A stretch of 64,000 nucleotides of DNA from Micavibrio_B sp964633355 (GCA_964633355.1 CAZWGO010000002.1:1-64000), one strand, 5' to 3'. Positions 52,160 to 62,240 are shown, counted from the stretch's first letter. Notes: generated from the sequence alone by a model not told the origin. Numbers and translations are program-made.

Positions 52160-53503
52160 CTAGGCCGTCTTTTTGCTCAATCTCGCTTTAGCCTTTTCGG
52201 CCCCAATCAATGGAAGAAGATCGCGAAGTTCAGGACCGTGATCCATACCGGTCAAAGCTTTACGGAGCGGCATAAAGAGTTCTTTCCCTTTGCGGCCTGT
52301 CTCAGCCTTGATGGAGTCCGTCCATGTCTTCCATGTCTCGGTCGTCCATGGTTCGGCAGGCATCAATTCAACCGCTTTGCTGGCGAAATCATCATCTTCT
52401 ACAAGAGGCGTTACGGGACCTTTTGCAACCTGCCACCAATCCTTGATATCGCGGAAAAGGTTCAAATTAGCGCGGACAGAATTCCAGAAATTCTCATCCA
52501 ATTCTTCAAGGCCAATTTCTTTGAGACGGTCTTTGACTTTTTCATACGGCATATGGTGAATGATCTTGGCATTCAAACGCTCAAGTTCGTCCGTGTCGAA
52601 TTTCGGTGTCGCGCGGGAGAACTTGGAGAAATCAAAGCTCTCAATGAGCGGCGTATAATCCGTATACGGCTCGATCGGATCGGAGGTTCCAAGGCGCGCC
52701 ATCAGACTTGGGATCGCCATAGCTTCGAGGCCCTCATCGTCACGTAGATCGACGACACTGATAGAGCCCATGCGTTTGGATAGTTTCCCGCCTTCCGGAT
52801 CGGAGAGAAGGGCGAGGTGAGCGAATTCCGGCGGTTTAAAGCCAAGCGCTTCGAACATTTGGATGTGGGAGGCTGTATTAGTCACATGGTCTTCGCCGCG
52901 CACAATATGCGTAATGTTGAAATCCATATCATCGATAACAGAGCAAAGGTGATAAAGCGGGGTTCCGTCTTCACGGATCAAAACCGGGTCGGATAATCCC
53001 GCGCCGTCGAATTCCACTGGTCCGCGAACGAGATCATGCCATTTGATTTTGGTCGGGTTCATCAGGAAACGCCAATGCGGCTTGCGGCCTTCCGCTTCCA
53101 GTTTTTGCTTTTGCTCATCGGTGAGTTTAAGCGCGGCGCGATCATAGATCGGCGGCTGACCTTGGGATAGTTGGGCTTTGCGTTTCAGGCCCAGCTCGTC
53201 CGGCGTTTCATAACAGGCATAAAGACGTCCGTCTTTTTTCAATTGTTCGATCACGACATTATAACGATCAAGACGCTTGCTCTGCCAGGCTTCTTCGTCC
53301 CAGTCGAGGCCGAGCCATGTCAGGCTTTCGCGAATGCCGTCTTCGTATATTTTCTTGGAGCGCTCTGTATCCGTATCATCGATACGCAGCAAATAATGGC
53401 CTTTGTTCTTCTTGGCGAAGAGCCATGTAATCAAGGCTGTGCGGACATTACCGACATGCAGCATACCGGTGGGAGAAGGAGCAAAGCGAACGCGAACTGT
53501 CAT
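52160..53503 (-). CDS. gltX: Glutamyl-tRNA synthetase
   Basis: A 447-residue class I synthetase. The HIGH motif is H16-VGN within FAPSPTGMLHVGN, and the KMSKS-type motif is K240-LSKR within GGKLSKRMGS. RIDDTDTERS and IVRGEDHVTNTASH are also canonical. The C-terminal helical anticodon-binding half is complete. Many alphaproteobacteria have two GltX proteins; which type this is cannot be decided. It follows nadE by 22 bases at the end of a long minus-strand run. Confidence 0.95.
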   Translation of the reverse strand: MTVRVRFAPSPTGMLHVGNVRTALITWLFAKKNKGHYLLRIDDTDTERSKKIYEDGIRESLTWLGLDWDEEAWQSKRLDRYNVVIEQLKKDGRLYACYETPDELGLKRKAQLSQGQPPIYDRAALKLTDEQKQKLEAEGRKPHWRFLMNPTKIKWHDLVRGPVEFDGAGLSDPVLIREDGTPLYHLCSVIDDMDFNITHIVRGEDHVTNTASHIQMFEALGFKPPEFAHLALLSDPEGGKLSKRMGSISVVDLRDDEGLEAMAIPSLMARLGTSDPIEPYTDYTPLIESFDFSKFSRATPKFDTDELERLNAKIIHHMPYEKVKDRLKEIGLEELDENFWNSVRANLNLFRDIKDWWQVAKGPVTPLVEDDDFASKAVELMPAEPWTTETWKTWTDSIKAETGRKGKELFMPLRKALTGMDHGPELRDLLPLIGAEKAKARLSKKTA

Positions 53504-53525
53504 AGGAGGCTTTCTATATAATTAA

Positions 53526-55181
53526 TCAGGATTTTTCAACGTGACCGTTGACGATAGGGTAGCGGCGGTCGCGGCCAAAAGCGCGCGGGCTGATCTTGGG
53601 TCCCGGTGCGGATTGGCGGCGCTTATATTCTGCGCGGTCAAGAAGCTGGTTAACCTGCTTGACGGTGGCGGGATCGTGTCCGCGGGTTATCATTTCCTCA
53701 ACGCCGAGATCGTCTTCGATAATGCCCATCAGGATTTCATCCAATATATCGTAAGGCGGAAGCGAGTCCTGATCTTTCTGATCGGGTTTCAATTCCGCGC
53801 TGGGAGCTTTGGTCAGAATGCGTTCATTAATAACTTCGCCATCGGGACCGAGCGCATTCACCGGTTTGGCAGAGTTACGCCATGTCGCAAGATTGTAAAC
53901 TTGCGTTTTATAAAGGTCCTTAAGCGGATTGAAACCGCCGCACATATCGCCGTACAGGGTGGAATAACCCGCGGCAATCTCGCTTTTGTTACCTGTCGTC
54001 AGAACCATCGCGCCGCTTTGGTTGGATATCGACATTAAAATAGTGCCGCGAATACGCGATTGCATATTTTCATGCGCGAGGCCTGAGATATTAGGCATAG
54101 AAGATTTGAAAGCTTCCATCATTGGTTCAATGGATACGGTTTCGAAATGCACGCCAAGCTTGCGTGCGCAATCCGTAGCGTCTGTTATGCTGTCGTCGGA
54201 CGTATAAGGCGAGGGCATCATGACGCATTTGACATGCGCCGAGCCTAAAGCGTCGGTGGCAATCGCCGCGACAAGTGCGCTGTCAATGCCGCCAGACATG
54301 CCGATCAAAACATCTTTCATTCTGCTTTTGTGAATGTAATCGCGTGTTGCCAGCATGACCGCCTGATATATGGACTCCGTTTCAGGATGAACGGGATGCA
54401 TATCCTCAGTCGCAATCAGCCAGTTGCCGTTGGCGCGGCGTTCGACCAATGTTAAATCCTGAAACTCTTCGACGAATTCTTCACATTGAAGAATGACCTG
54501 TCCAGTTTCATTCATCATGAAACTTGCACCATCAAAGACCAATTCATCTTGTCCGCCAAACTGGTTCACATAGATCAGCGGAAGGCCGGTCTTTGTGGCG
54601 CGCAGACGCGCATGTTGATAACGGATATCATGCTTGTGTCCTTCATATGGGCTGGCATTGGTGACGATCAATATATCAGCGCCCTTGGCTTTTAGATTGT
54701 CGGCGACTTCGGGATACCACATGTCTTCGCAGATCATGACGCCAAGTTTTAAGCCCATAAATGACATGGGTTCCGGCAATGGTCCGGGTTTAAAATAGCG
54801 GTTCTCGTCGAAAATACCGTAATTAGGAAGATCGTGTTTAGTTTGTGTCGCCAATATATAACCCTGATGAATTAAATGCACAGCATTATAAAGACATTTA
54901 TGTTCGCGGTTCCAGCTTGGCGCGGTGATAAGCATGGCCGTTGCGCGGCCGCGACTTTCTTCAACCAATGTTTTCACGACATTGTCGACATCGTTCAGAA
55001 AAGACTGTTTTAAAAGCAAATCTTCCGGTGGATAGCCTGTTGTTACCAACTCAGGAAATACGATAAGATTGGCATGTCTTGGAGCTTGATCGCGCACGCG
55101 GCGGATCAGGTCTAGATTCCCTTTGAGGTCGCCGACCTTAGGATTTATTTGCGCAATCGTAATGACGAAAGGCTTGTCCAT
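53526..55181 (-). CDS. nadE: Glutamine-dependent NAD+ synthetase
   Basis: A 551-residue two-domain enzyme. The N-terminal nitrilase-type glutaminase has the triad Glu44 (FPELVTTGYPPEDLLL), Lys115 (TKHDLPNYG) and Cys151 (ICEDMWYP). The C-terminal NAD synthase has the P-loop SGGIDS at 296-301 and TGNKSEIAAGYSTLYGD. It makes NAD from deamido-NAD. It ends a short distance before gltX; its start is 2 bases after the DAHP synthase stop. Confidence 0.96.
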   Translation of the reverse strand: MDKPFVITIAQINPKVGDLKGNLDLIRRVRDQAPRHANLIVFPELVTTGYPPEDLLLKQSFLNDVDNVVKTLVEESRGRATAMLITAPSWNREHKCLYNAVHLIHQGYILATQTKHDLPNYGIFDENRYFKPGPLPEPMSFMGLKLGVMICEDMWYPEVADNLKAKGADILIVTNASPYEGHKHDIRYQHARLRATKTGLPLIYVNQFGGQDELVFDGASFMMNETGQVILQCEEFVEEFQDLTLVERRANGNWLIATEDMHPVHPETESIYQAVMLATRDYIHKSRMKDVLIGMSGGIDSALVAAIATDALGSAHVKCVMMPSPYTSDDSITDATDCARKLGVHFETVSIEPMMEAFKSSMPNISGLAHENMQSRIRGTILMSISNQSGAMVLTTGNKSEIAAGYSTLYGDMCGGFNPLKDLYKTQVYNLATWRNSAKPVNALGPDGEVINERILTKAPSAELKPDQKDQDSLPPYDILDEILMGIIEDDLGVEEMITRGHDPATVKQVNQLLDRAEYKRRQSAPGPKISPRAFGRDRRYPIVNGHVEKS

Positions 55182-55183
55182 TT

Positions 55184-56572
55184 CTATTCAGCCGCCTGAA
55201 GAAGATTGAGCTTCTTATCTTTACGGATCGACTTCAATTCATCGGCGACAAGGAAGGAAAGCTCGGCAGCTTGCGCCGCATTCAAGCGCGGATCGCAGAA
55301 TGTGTGATAGCGATCTGCTAGATTTTCTTCCGTTACTTCCGACAGTCCGCCAACGCATTCGGTTACATTCTGGCCTGTCATCTCGACATGAATACCGCCC
55401 GGGATCGTGCCTTCTGTTTTATGAACGGTAAAGAAGTCGCGCACCTCGCTCATAATGTCGTCAAAGCGGCGGGTTTTGTAACCGGTCGATGATTTCATCG
55501 TGTTGCCATGCATCGGGTCGGAAACCCATGTGACGATGCGGCCTTCACGCTTAACGGCTTGAACGAGCGGAGTGAGTTTATCAATCACCTGTCCGGCGCC
55601 CATACGTGCGATCAATGTCAAACGGCCCGGCTCGTTCTCAGGGTTTAAACGATCTATTTGACGAATGAGTGTGTCGGCATCGAGGTTTGGCGGGCATTTC
55701 AAGCCGAGTGGGTTTTTGATCCCGCGCACGAATTCAATTTGGGCATGATCGTCCTGATTTGTACGTGCGCCGATCCATAAGAAGTGAGCGGAGGTGTCAT
55801 ACCAATCGCCTGTCGTACTATCGATGCGAGTCATTGCCTGCTCATAAGGCAGTAGCAGCGCTTCATGGCAGGTATAGAAATCTGTTTGTTTTAAAATATG
55901 CGGAACTGTTTGTTTGGTAAAACCGCAAGCCGTCATGAAGTCGAGCGCTTGCTCGATCTGGTTGGCCAGTTTCTGATACCGCTCGGTCGTTTCATTATCC
56001 TGAATGAATTCCAGATTCCATTTATTGATAGAATGAAGATCCGCATAACCACCGGTTGCGAAAGCACGCAACAAATTGAGCGTTGCAGCCGATTGATTAT
56101 AAGCGCGCAGCATTCTCCAAGGATTAGGCTCTCGGCTTTCCTCGTTAAAATCATATCCGTTGATAATATCGCCGCGATAAACGGGAAGGGTTTTCCCATC
56201 GATTGTTTCCGTGCCTTCGGAACGCGGCTTGGCGAATTGTCCGGCCATGCGGCCCATTTTGACAACCGGGATCGATCCGGCGAAAGTCATGACGACCGAC
56301 ATTTGCAAAAGGACACGGAATGTATCGCGAATTTTATTCGCGCCGAATTCGGAGAAGCTTTCCGCGCAGTCGCCGCCTTGCAAGACGAATGAATTGCCAA
56401 GGGCGGCATCGGCGAGCTGGGCTTTGAGCGCGCGCGCTTCACCAGCAAAGACAAGCGGCGGCATTTTGGCGAGATCTTTCTCGGCGGCGGCCAGGGCGCT
56501 TTCGTCGGCGTAAGTGGGCAATTGCTTGGCTGGCTTAAGGCGCCAGCTATCCGGGGACCATTTTTCTTTCAT
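55184..56572 (-). CDS. aroG: Class II 3-deoxy-7-phosphoheptulonate (DAHP) synthase
   Basis: A 462-residue plant/actinobacterial-type DAHP synthase: FVLQGGDCAESFSEF, then RMAGQFAKPRSEGTE, PNPWRMLRAYNQSAATLNLLRAF, THFLWIGARTNQDDHA-like HFLWIGARTNQDDHAQIEF, and RIVTWVSDPMHGNTMKSS. It joins phosphoenolpyruvate and erythrose 4-phosphate to start aromatic synthesis. It is unrelated in sequence to E. coli class I enzymes. Gene symbol is by convention only. Confidence 0.95.
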   Translation of the reverse strand: MKEKWSPDSWRLKPAKQLPTYADESALAAAEKDLAKMPPLVFAGEARALKAQLADAALGNSFVLQGGDCAESFSEFGANKIRDTFRVLLQMSVVMTFAGSIPVVKMGRMAGQFAKPRSEGTETIDGKTLPVYRGDIINGYDFNEESREPNPWRMLRAYNQSAATLNLLRAFATGGYADLHSINKWNLEFIQDNETTERYQKLANQIEQALDFMTACGFTKQTVPHILKQTDFYTCHEALLLPYEQAMTRIDSTTGDWYDTSAHFLWIGARTNQDDHAQIEFVRGIKNPLGLKCPPNLDADTLIRQIDRLNPENEPGRLTLIARMGAGQVIDKLTPLVQAVKREGRIVTWVSDPMHGNTMKSSTGYKTRRFDDIMSEVRDFFTVHKTEGTIPGGIHVEMTGQNVTECVGGLSEVTEENLADRYHTFCDPRLNAAQAAELSFLVADELKSIRKDKKLNLLQAAE

Positions 56573-56593
56573 GATTTCAAAGAATTAGGCCAT

Positions 56594-57961
56594 TTACCCC
56601 CGTTTCGCAAGTGTTTCCGGCGGGTGAGGCGCGGCTCCGGCATGCAAAAAGATGAATTCTTCGGCTGTGGTCGGATGAACGGGTAAAGTACTGTCAAAAT
56701 GGGCCTTTGTGGCGCCCGCATTCAGGGCAATGCCTGCCATCTGGATAAGCTCACCAGCGCCGGGGCCTGCCATATGAACGCCCAGAACCTTATCCGTATT
56801 GGCGCAGACAACCAGCTTGATCAGAACCTTCGATTCTTTGCCAGTGATCGTGTGGCGAAGAGGGCGGAAAGTGGATTTATAAACGGTATGCGCAATTTCC
56901 CTTTTAGCAGCTTGCTGTTCGGTTAGGCCGACCGTACCGATCTCGGGTTTTGAGAAAACCGCGGTCGGGATGAGATCGAAATTCGTATAGCGGACTTTGG
57001 CGTTAAATAGCGTATCGGCCAAAGCATGGCCTTGCGCGATAGCGACCGGTGTGAGTTGCGGCGAATTTGTAACATCGCCAACAGCGTAGATATGGGCTTT
57101 CGATGTGACATGCTCGGTGCTGGTTTTAATATACCCTTTATCGTCCAATTCGATACCGGCTTTATCCAGATTTAAATTGGCAACATTGGGTGTGCGGCCT
57201 GTTGCGGCCATAACGAGATCTGCTGAGATGGTTTCACCGTCGTCGCAGATAACGGAAGTTTCGGTAATTTCGGCAATTTTTTTGTTCATCAGGAATTTGA
57301 TACCTTGTTTTTTCATCTCTTCCAGAAGGTGATCCTGAATATCGATGTCAAAACCTTTGAGCAGGAAATCGCCGCGATGGACAATGGTTACATTGCAACC
57401 TATCCCATGCAGGATATGCGCGAATTCCAAGGCTATATAGCCGGCGCCGAGGATAACGATATTCTTTGGTAATTCTTCAAGTGCAAACATATCGTCCGAG
57501 GTCTTGGCAAATTCAGCGCCTTTGATGTCTGGTCTTTGCGGCTGGCCACCAACGGCGATTAAAATGCGCTCTGCCGTTACTTCCTGATCGCCTATCAGGA
57601 TTGTGTGGTCGTCTTTGAAGCTCGCATAGCCTTCATAAACGCTGACTTTATTGATGTTTAGAATCTCGCGATAAATATTACTTAGGCGTGAGATTTCCTT
57701 ATCCTTATTCTGTTTCAGCGTTCTCCAGTCAAATTTTGTAGATGATGTCCAACCGTAATTGGCGGACTCTTCCATGTCGGTGCCGTAATCGGCAGCATAG
57801 GAAAAAATCTTTTTGGGAATACATCCGATATTAACGCATGTGCCACCGAAATGCGTAGCTTCGGCAATGCCCACTTTAGCACCGAGAGACGCTGCGATCC
57901 GCGCCGAGCGCACACCGCCTGAGCCTGCACCAATCACGAAATAGTCAAAGTCATAAGCCAT
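56594..57961 (-). CDS. gor: Glutathione-disulfide reductase
   Basis: A 455-residue flavoprotein: FAD site VIGAGSGGVRSAR, redox pair Cys42 and Cys47 in GGTCVNIGCIPKK, NADPH-domain GAGYIALEFAHILHGIG, second FAD motif IYAVGDVTNSPQLTPVA and the C-terminal catalytic HPTTAEEF. It keeps glutathione reduced. Its start overlaps the stop of the upstream acyltransferase by 11 bases. Confidence 0.93.
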   Translation of the reverse strand: MAYDFDYFVIGAGSGGVRSARIAASLGAKVGIAEATHFGGTCVNIGCIPKKIFSYAADYGTDMEESANYGWTSSTKFDWRTLKQNKDKEISRLSNIYREILNINKVSVYEGYASFKDDHTILIGDQEVTAERILIAVGGQPQRPDIKGAEFAKTSDDMFALEELPKNIVILGAGYIALEFAHILHGIGCNVTIVHRGDFLLKGFDIDIQDHLLEEMKKQGIKFLMNKKIAEITETSVICDDGETISADLVMAATGRTPNVANLNLDKAGIELDDKGYIKTSTEHVTSKAHIYAVGDVTNSPQLTPVAIAQGHALADTLFNAKVRYTNFDLIPTAVFSKPEIGTVGLTEQQAAKREIAHTVYKSTFRPLRHTITGKESKVLIKLVVCANTDKVLGVHMAGPGAGELIQMAGIALNAGATKAHFDSTLPVHPTTAEEFIFLHAGAAPHPPETLAKRG

Positions 57962-58811
57962 TTTTATTCTTCCATCTGTTATGTAGCCATAGCCATTGGG
58001 TAGGGCGCTCGGTGATCCATTCTTCCAGCATCATATGGGCTTCCGTGATCACGTCTTCAAGCGCCCGGTCTTTTATATTCATCGGCGGAAAGATCGTGAT
58101 GTGGAAATGTGCGCCTTTCATGCGCTCGACGCGTGCCGGATGTAACGGGCAATCGAATTTCTGGGCGAGTTGAACGAAGGCGGGGCTCGTCATGGCGGTG
58201 CGGCCAAAAAAAGGCATGGCGATGCCCTGATTGTATTTTTGATCGATCAAAATCCCTATATGTCGTTTTGCTTTCAAGGCCGATACTACATCACGCATGC
58301 CTTGTGACGATTTGGGATAGGTTTTGATTTTCTCTCCTATGCTGCGGCACTCCTGTAAAATCCCTTCTACATAAGGATTATTTGGGGTCCGATAGATGAG
58401 GTCCAGATGCATGCCAAGAAAATAGGCATAGGCCCCTGAAATTTCCCAATTCGCTAAATGTCCCGTGAAGAGAATACTAGGGCCGCCTGAAGCAAGTATG
58501 TTTTGGATATGCTCGTCGCCGACAGATGTAACACGCTCTGCGGCTATTTTTTCCAGATGGGGATATTCGGCAAAAGTCCGCCCAATATTATCCCACATAT
58601 CACGAATTATTTGTTTGTATTCAGAGTCTGTTTTACCAGGAAGAGCGGCTTTCATGTTCCGCAATGCTTTTCGGTTGACCGATAGTTTCGGCCCTAAAGT
58701 GCGCGAAATAAATCCACCCAGATTGGATGCATGGTCGAGGGACAATCTCCGGAATAATCCAATTAATCCAGCAACTAAAATCCCTTCCACGGCATAGCGA
58801 AAGGACTTCAT
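57951..58811 (-). CDS. Lipid A biosynthesis acyltransferase (LpxL/LpxM-like)
   Basis: A 286-residue LABLAT-family protein with one N-terminal hydrophobic segment (about 8-22). The catalytic HX4E is His118-Glu123 in FTGHLANWE. Other family blocks are IYRTPNNPYVE, IGILIDQKYNQGIAMPFFG and TEAHMMLEEWITERPTQWLWLHNRWK. It transfers acyl chains to Kdo2-lipid A in the inner membrane. It overlaps lpxK (4 bases) and gor (11 bases). LpxL or LpxM specificity is not decidable. Confidence 0.9.
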   Translation of the reverse strand: MKSFRYAVEGILVAGLIGLFRRLSLDHASNLGGFISRTLGPKLSVNRKALRNMKAALPGKTDSEYKQIIRDMWDNIGRTFAEYPHLEKIAAERVTSVGDEHIQNILASGGPSILFTGHLANWEISGAYAYFLGMHLDLIYRTPNNPYVEGILQECRSIGEKIKTYPKSSQGMRDVVSALKAKRHIGILIDQKYNQGIAMPFFGRTAMTSPAFVQLAQKFDCPLHPARVERMKGAHFHITIFPPMNIKDRALEDVITEAHMMLEEWITERPTQWLWLHNRWKNKNGL

Positions 58812-59788
58812 GGATTTAATTTGCCCTTGATAAAATCAACTATCGTGTCGGGACTATCAAATATGATTTCGACCGGCAGGACATCCACAAATTGTTTGCG
58901 GAAAAAATCGGGCAGGCGGGCATAATCTTTTTCTGTGGTAATCAGTCGGGCGTTTTTCTTTTCTGCCAGATTTCCAAGATCGACGATATCGCGCGGGGTA
59001 TAGCCATGATGATCGCCGAATGATTTGAAATCTATGATATTCAATCCTTCATTTTTGAGCGAGGTTTCAAATTTTTGCGGGAAGCCTATGCCGCAAAAAG
59101 CGATATATGGCTGGGTTTTGGAAAGATTGAAGTCGCTTTTGACTTTTAAAGAGGCATGAAATGTCGGTTTGTTTGGGGGTGTTTTTGAAGCAAGATTTTG
59201 TTCATCGGTACCGATGATGATAAAGGCATCTGTCAGAGAATACCCGTCTTCCAATGGCTGACGCAGAGGGCCTTGCGGGACGACGGCTTCGTTGCCAAAG
59301 CCCATCGTGCCATCGATGACGCAGAAAGTAATGTCTTTTGTCAGCGAATAATTCTGCATCCCGTCATCCATCAGGATTAAATCGGCTTCAAGATTTTGTG
59401 CCAGCATGCCGCCGGCATAGCGGTTTTTTGAAACGATTGTCGGCGCATAGCGCGATAATAAAAGTGCTTCATCGCCCCAGAGGGCGGGATCATGCGTATC
59501 GTCGACACGCTCTGGCCCTGATATCTTGCCGCGATACCCTCGTGTCAGGAAAAATGGAGACAGTGATATTTTCGACGACTGGATAAGTTGTAGAAGCGCA
59601 ATTGCGGTCGGTGTCTTGCCGCTGCCGCCGGAGACGATATTGCCGACGCAGATAACCGGAATCGCCAATTTTTTTGCTTGGGATTTTTCCCTGTGCCTGC
59701 GTCCCAGTTTTGTATAAAGGTCGGCAACAGGAGACAATATTTTTTCAAAACCGGAAGATTTTTTATACCAGAAGCCGGGCGTTTTCAT
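58808..59788 (-). CDS. lpxK: Tetraacyldisaccharide 4'-kinase
   Basis: A 326-residue kinase that phosphorylates the 4' position of the lipid A precursor. The P-loop GNIVSGGSGKTP is at 49-60, followed by FFLTRGYRGKISGP, ADLILMDDGMQNYSL and CGIGFPQKFETSL. It overlaps waaA (4 bases) and the acyltransferase gene (4 bases). Confidence 0.95.
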   Translation of the reverse strand: MKTPGFWYKKSSGFEKILSPVADLYTKLGRRHREKSQAKKLAIPVICVGNIVSGGSGKTPTAIALLQLIQSSKISLSPFFLTRGYRGKISGPERVDDTHDPALWGDEALLLSRYAPTIVSKNRYAGGMLAQNLEADLILMDDGMQNYSLTKDITFCVIDGTMGFGNEAVVPQGPLRQPLEDGYSLTDAFIIIGTDEQNLASKTPPNKPTFHASLKVKSDFNLSKTQPYIAFCGIGFPQKFETSLKNEGLNIIDFKSFGDHHGYTPRDIVDLGNLAEKKNARLITTEKDYARLPDFFRKQFVDVLPVEIIFDSPDTIVDFIKGKLNP

Positions 59789-61089
59789 GATGCGACTTTC
59801 GGGGCAGGAAGGTGGGCTTCTAGGAAAACAGGCTCAAGCTCGTAAAGAACTTTTTCTAAAACATTGGCCTTGGCCGTAGCAAATTCAAATCCCGCCTTTT
59901 GCAATTGCGCCAATTCATCTGGATTAGAAAGCAAGCGTTTTATCATTGCCGCCAGATTCTCCTTTTCTTTGACAAGCATGGCAGCGCCCGCTGCATCCAT
60001 CTCGTCATACAGCTCTTGCGAATTTTGGACGTACGGGCCATGCAAAGCGGCGCAGCCAAGGAGCGCAGGTTCAATCGGATTATGGCCGCCGCCGCCGTCA
60101 TGGCTGAAACTTCTGCCGATAACGGCCAGCGGTGCGATTTTATATAGAAGACCTAATTCACCCATAGTATCGACAATATAGACCTGATCATCCGGTGATG
60201 GCAGTTTTTTATTAGGGCCGCGCAAACATGTCTTTAAGGCGTTTCCGGTCACAGTTTGCACGAGATCATCTCTTCTGTCCGGATGGCGCGGTGCAAGGAT
60301 GGTCAAGACGTTTGGAAAACGAATACTCAATTCCTTATGGACGTGACAGGCCAGCTCTTCTTCCCCGTCATGGGAGCTGGCGTAAAGCCATACCGGACGG
60401 TCCGCTATGGCGGTTTCCAATGCTCTCATTTGCGCGTCATCTGCCGTAAGCGGTTGCGCTGCGTATTTGATATTATCGGTCACTACAACATTATGCGGCG
60501 TGAATTCTGAATAGAATTCCGCATCCTGTTTGCTTTGGGCTAAAATGACAAGAAAAGAGGATAGAAGATTGCGGGCGAGGTTCGGCGCACGTTTCCAGTT
60601 GCGGAAGGATTTCGGAGACATATGTGCATTGATGAGAGCTGCTGGTATATGGCGCTTTTTAAGAAAGGTCAGCATGCTCGGCCACAGCTCTGACTCAGCC
60701 CAAAGTGCAAGACTTGGGTGCCAATGATCGAGAAAGGATCTTATCCAGTCCGGATGATCGACAGGGGCGTATTGGTGAAAGGCGCGGTCGGGAAGTTTTT
60801 GTAATAAAATTTCTGCCGAGGTTTTTGTGACGCTGGTGACAAGGATGTTAAGCTGCTTGTTCTGACTGAGCATCAGGTTAATAAGGCTCATGATCGATTG
60901 TGCTTCGCCTACACTGGCGACATGCATCCAGACAAGCGGACCTGCGGGGCGAGGCAGGGACGCAATACCTTTGCGTTCGCCCAGACGCTCGGGGTCTTCC
61001 TTTCCTTTTTTAACGCGATGAGACAACATCGATTTGAGGATCGGCGTACCCAGAACCATCGTCTTTTTATATAGCCAGAAAGCATCCAT
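59785..61089 (-). CDS. waaA: Kdo transferase (3-deoxy-D-manno-octulosonic acid transferase)
   Basis: A 434-residue GT30 enzyme: RPAGPLVWMHVASVGEAQSI, FHQYAPVDHPDWIRSFLDHW, LWAESELWPSML with the catalytic Glu in the first motif, ASSHDGEEEL and SFSHDGGGHNPIEPAL. It adds Kdo to lipid IVA. It is the first gene of the minus-strand run waaA-lpxK-lpxL-like-gor-aroG-nadE-gltX. Its upstream neighbour ends 80 bases away. Confidence 0.95.
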   Translation of the reverse strand: MDAFWLYKKTMVLGTPILKSMLSHRVKKGKEDPERLGERKGIASLPRPAGPLVWMHVASVGEAQSIMSLINLMLSQNKQLNILVTSVTKTSAEILLQKLPDRAFHQYAPVDHPDWIRSFLDHWHPSLALWAESELWPSMLTFLKKRHIPAALINAHMSPKSFRNWKRAPNLARNLLSSFLVILAQSKQDAEFYSEFTPHNVVVTDNIKYAAQPLTADDAQMRALETAIADRPVWLYASSHDGEEELACHVHKELSIRFPNVLTILAPRHPDRRDDLVQTVTGNALKTCLRGPNKKLPSPDDQVYIVDTMGELGLLYKIAPLAVIGRSFSHDGGGGHNPIEPALLGCAALHGPYVQNSQELYDEMDAAGAAMLVKEKENLAAMIKRLLSNPDELAQLQKAGFEFATAKANVLEKVLYELEPVFLEAHLPAPKVAS

Positions 61090-61169
61090 TTATTTGTCTT
61101 TAATCCAAGAAAAAATCAGGCCCCGAGCATAGGGCCTGATCATTCTAAATCCAATGGTGAATTGATATA

Positions 61170-62093
61170 TTATTTTGTTTGTTTACAGACGAGTTGGCCG
61201 CCTTCTTCTTGGGCGCTACAGCCCGGGTTTGGACATTCAATCGTCATGATTTTCGTATTCTGTGGCCATGGAACATTAAGTTTTTTGCCGGGTGCGCATT
61301 TATTGCCAGCGCCTTGACCGGGGCATTCCTGAGGAATTTGGCTGTAAGGCAATCTTTTGCAAAGTTCCGGATCGACCTTGCTATAGTTTGCCAGTTTCGG
61401 TCCCGGAGCATCCGCCGTGCCCATTGTATTTTCTTTTGCTGTCGTGAAGTTGAACAGGCCAGTCGTATCTGTTGTATCGTCTTTGCCGGTGCAGGATTTT
61501 TCCTGGCCGTTTTCATCGACATATTTACGTGATTCTTTTGCGGTGCCTGAGGCGCCGGCTTCTGAAATGGAAGGAAGATTACCACCGGCAAAATTACCAC
61601 ATTGGGATTTTGCCCAATATTTGCTCATTTCCGCGCATTTGAAATCAGAGCTGGCGGTTGGTTTGCTCGTGTCTTTTGAACCGCTCGTCCCGCTGGTAAT
61701 TGGGCCGACGAACTCATTGACGATATTAGCGTTATCAGCGACATCAGTTTCAAATTTATCTTTGCTGGAAGAGCTCCCACTGCTTTCTTCAAGACCTAGC
61801 TTGTCCATCGTGACGCCAAGTTGTTTTTTGTAACAGGTATTATCGAAGATAGAATCAGGAGCCGTGATGATCGTCTGGTTGACGTAGTTCTCTCGCTGCG
61901 CTTCCATCCAGGCTTTTTGCTTCATGCGCTCGAAAACTTCACTGTCACAAACAGGATCGCTGACCGAGCTATTTGTGGATGATGCGTTATTACTTGCAGC
62001 AGGTGTCGTCGTAACCAGAGGATTTGCCTGTGCGGGACCGGATAAAACCAAAAAAGCGGCAAGAACCAATAAAAGTAATCTGTTAGACGCCAT
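61170..62093 (-). CDS. Secreted Cys-rich protein of unknown function
   Basis: A 307-residue protein with a clean signal peptide (LLLLVLAAFLVLSGPAQA, cleavage after residue 23 or so). It has a Ser/Thr/Asn-rich linker, then VCDSEVFERMKQKAWMEAQR and AGDS-like TAPDSIFDNTCYKKQL, which I associate with proteins encoded beside alphaproteobacterial conjugation/secretion genes, though none are visible here. About a dozen Cys residues and the C-terminal CPGQGAGNKCAPGK and CPNPGCSAQ blocks suggest a disulfide-bonded periplasmic or surface protein. Confidence 0.72.
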   Translation of the reverse strand: MASNRLLLLVLAAFLVLSGPAQANPLVTTTPAASNNASSTNSSVSDPVCDSEVFERMKQKAWMEAQRENYVNQTIITAPDSIFDNTCYKKQLGVTMDKLGLEESSGSSSSKDKFETDVADNANIVNEFVGPITSGTSGSKDTSKPTASSDFKCAEMSKYWAKSQCGNFAGGNLPSISEAGASGTAKESRKYVDENGQEKSCTGKDDTTDTTGLFNFTTAKENTMGTADAPGPKLANYSKVDPELCKRLPYSQIPQECPGQGAGNKCAPGKKLNVPWPQNTKIMTIECPNPGCSAQEEGGQLVCKQTK

Positions 62094-62240
62094 GCAAACC
62101 CTCGCTTAATAGCAAATCCGTATTTCTGCCATCATAGGCAAAAAAACAATATTTGTCATGCCCGTTTCCTCGAGCTTAATTTCTAATAGTTTACCTGAAA
62201 TTCGGGTAGAAAAGCAAAGAACTAAAGCAAGTAATGGGAG

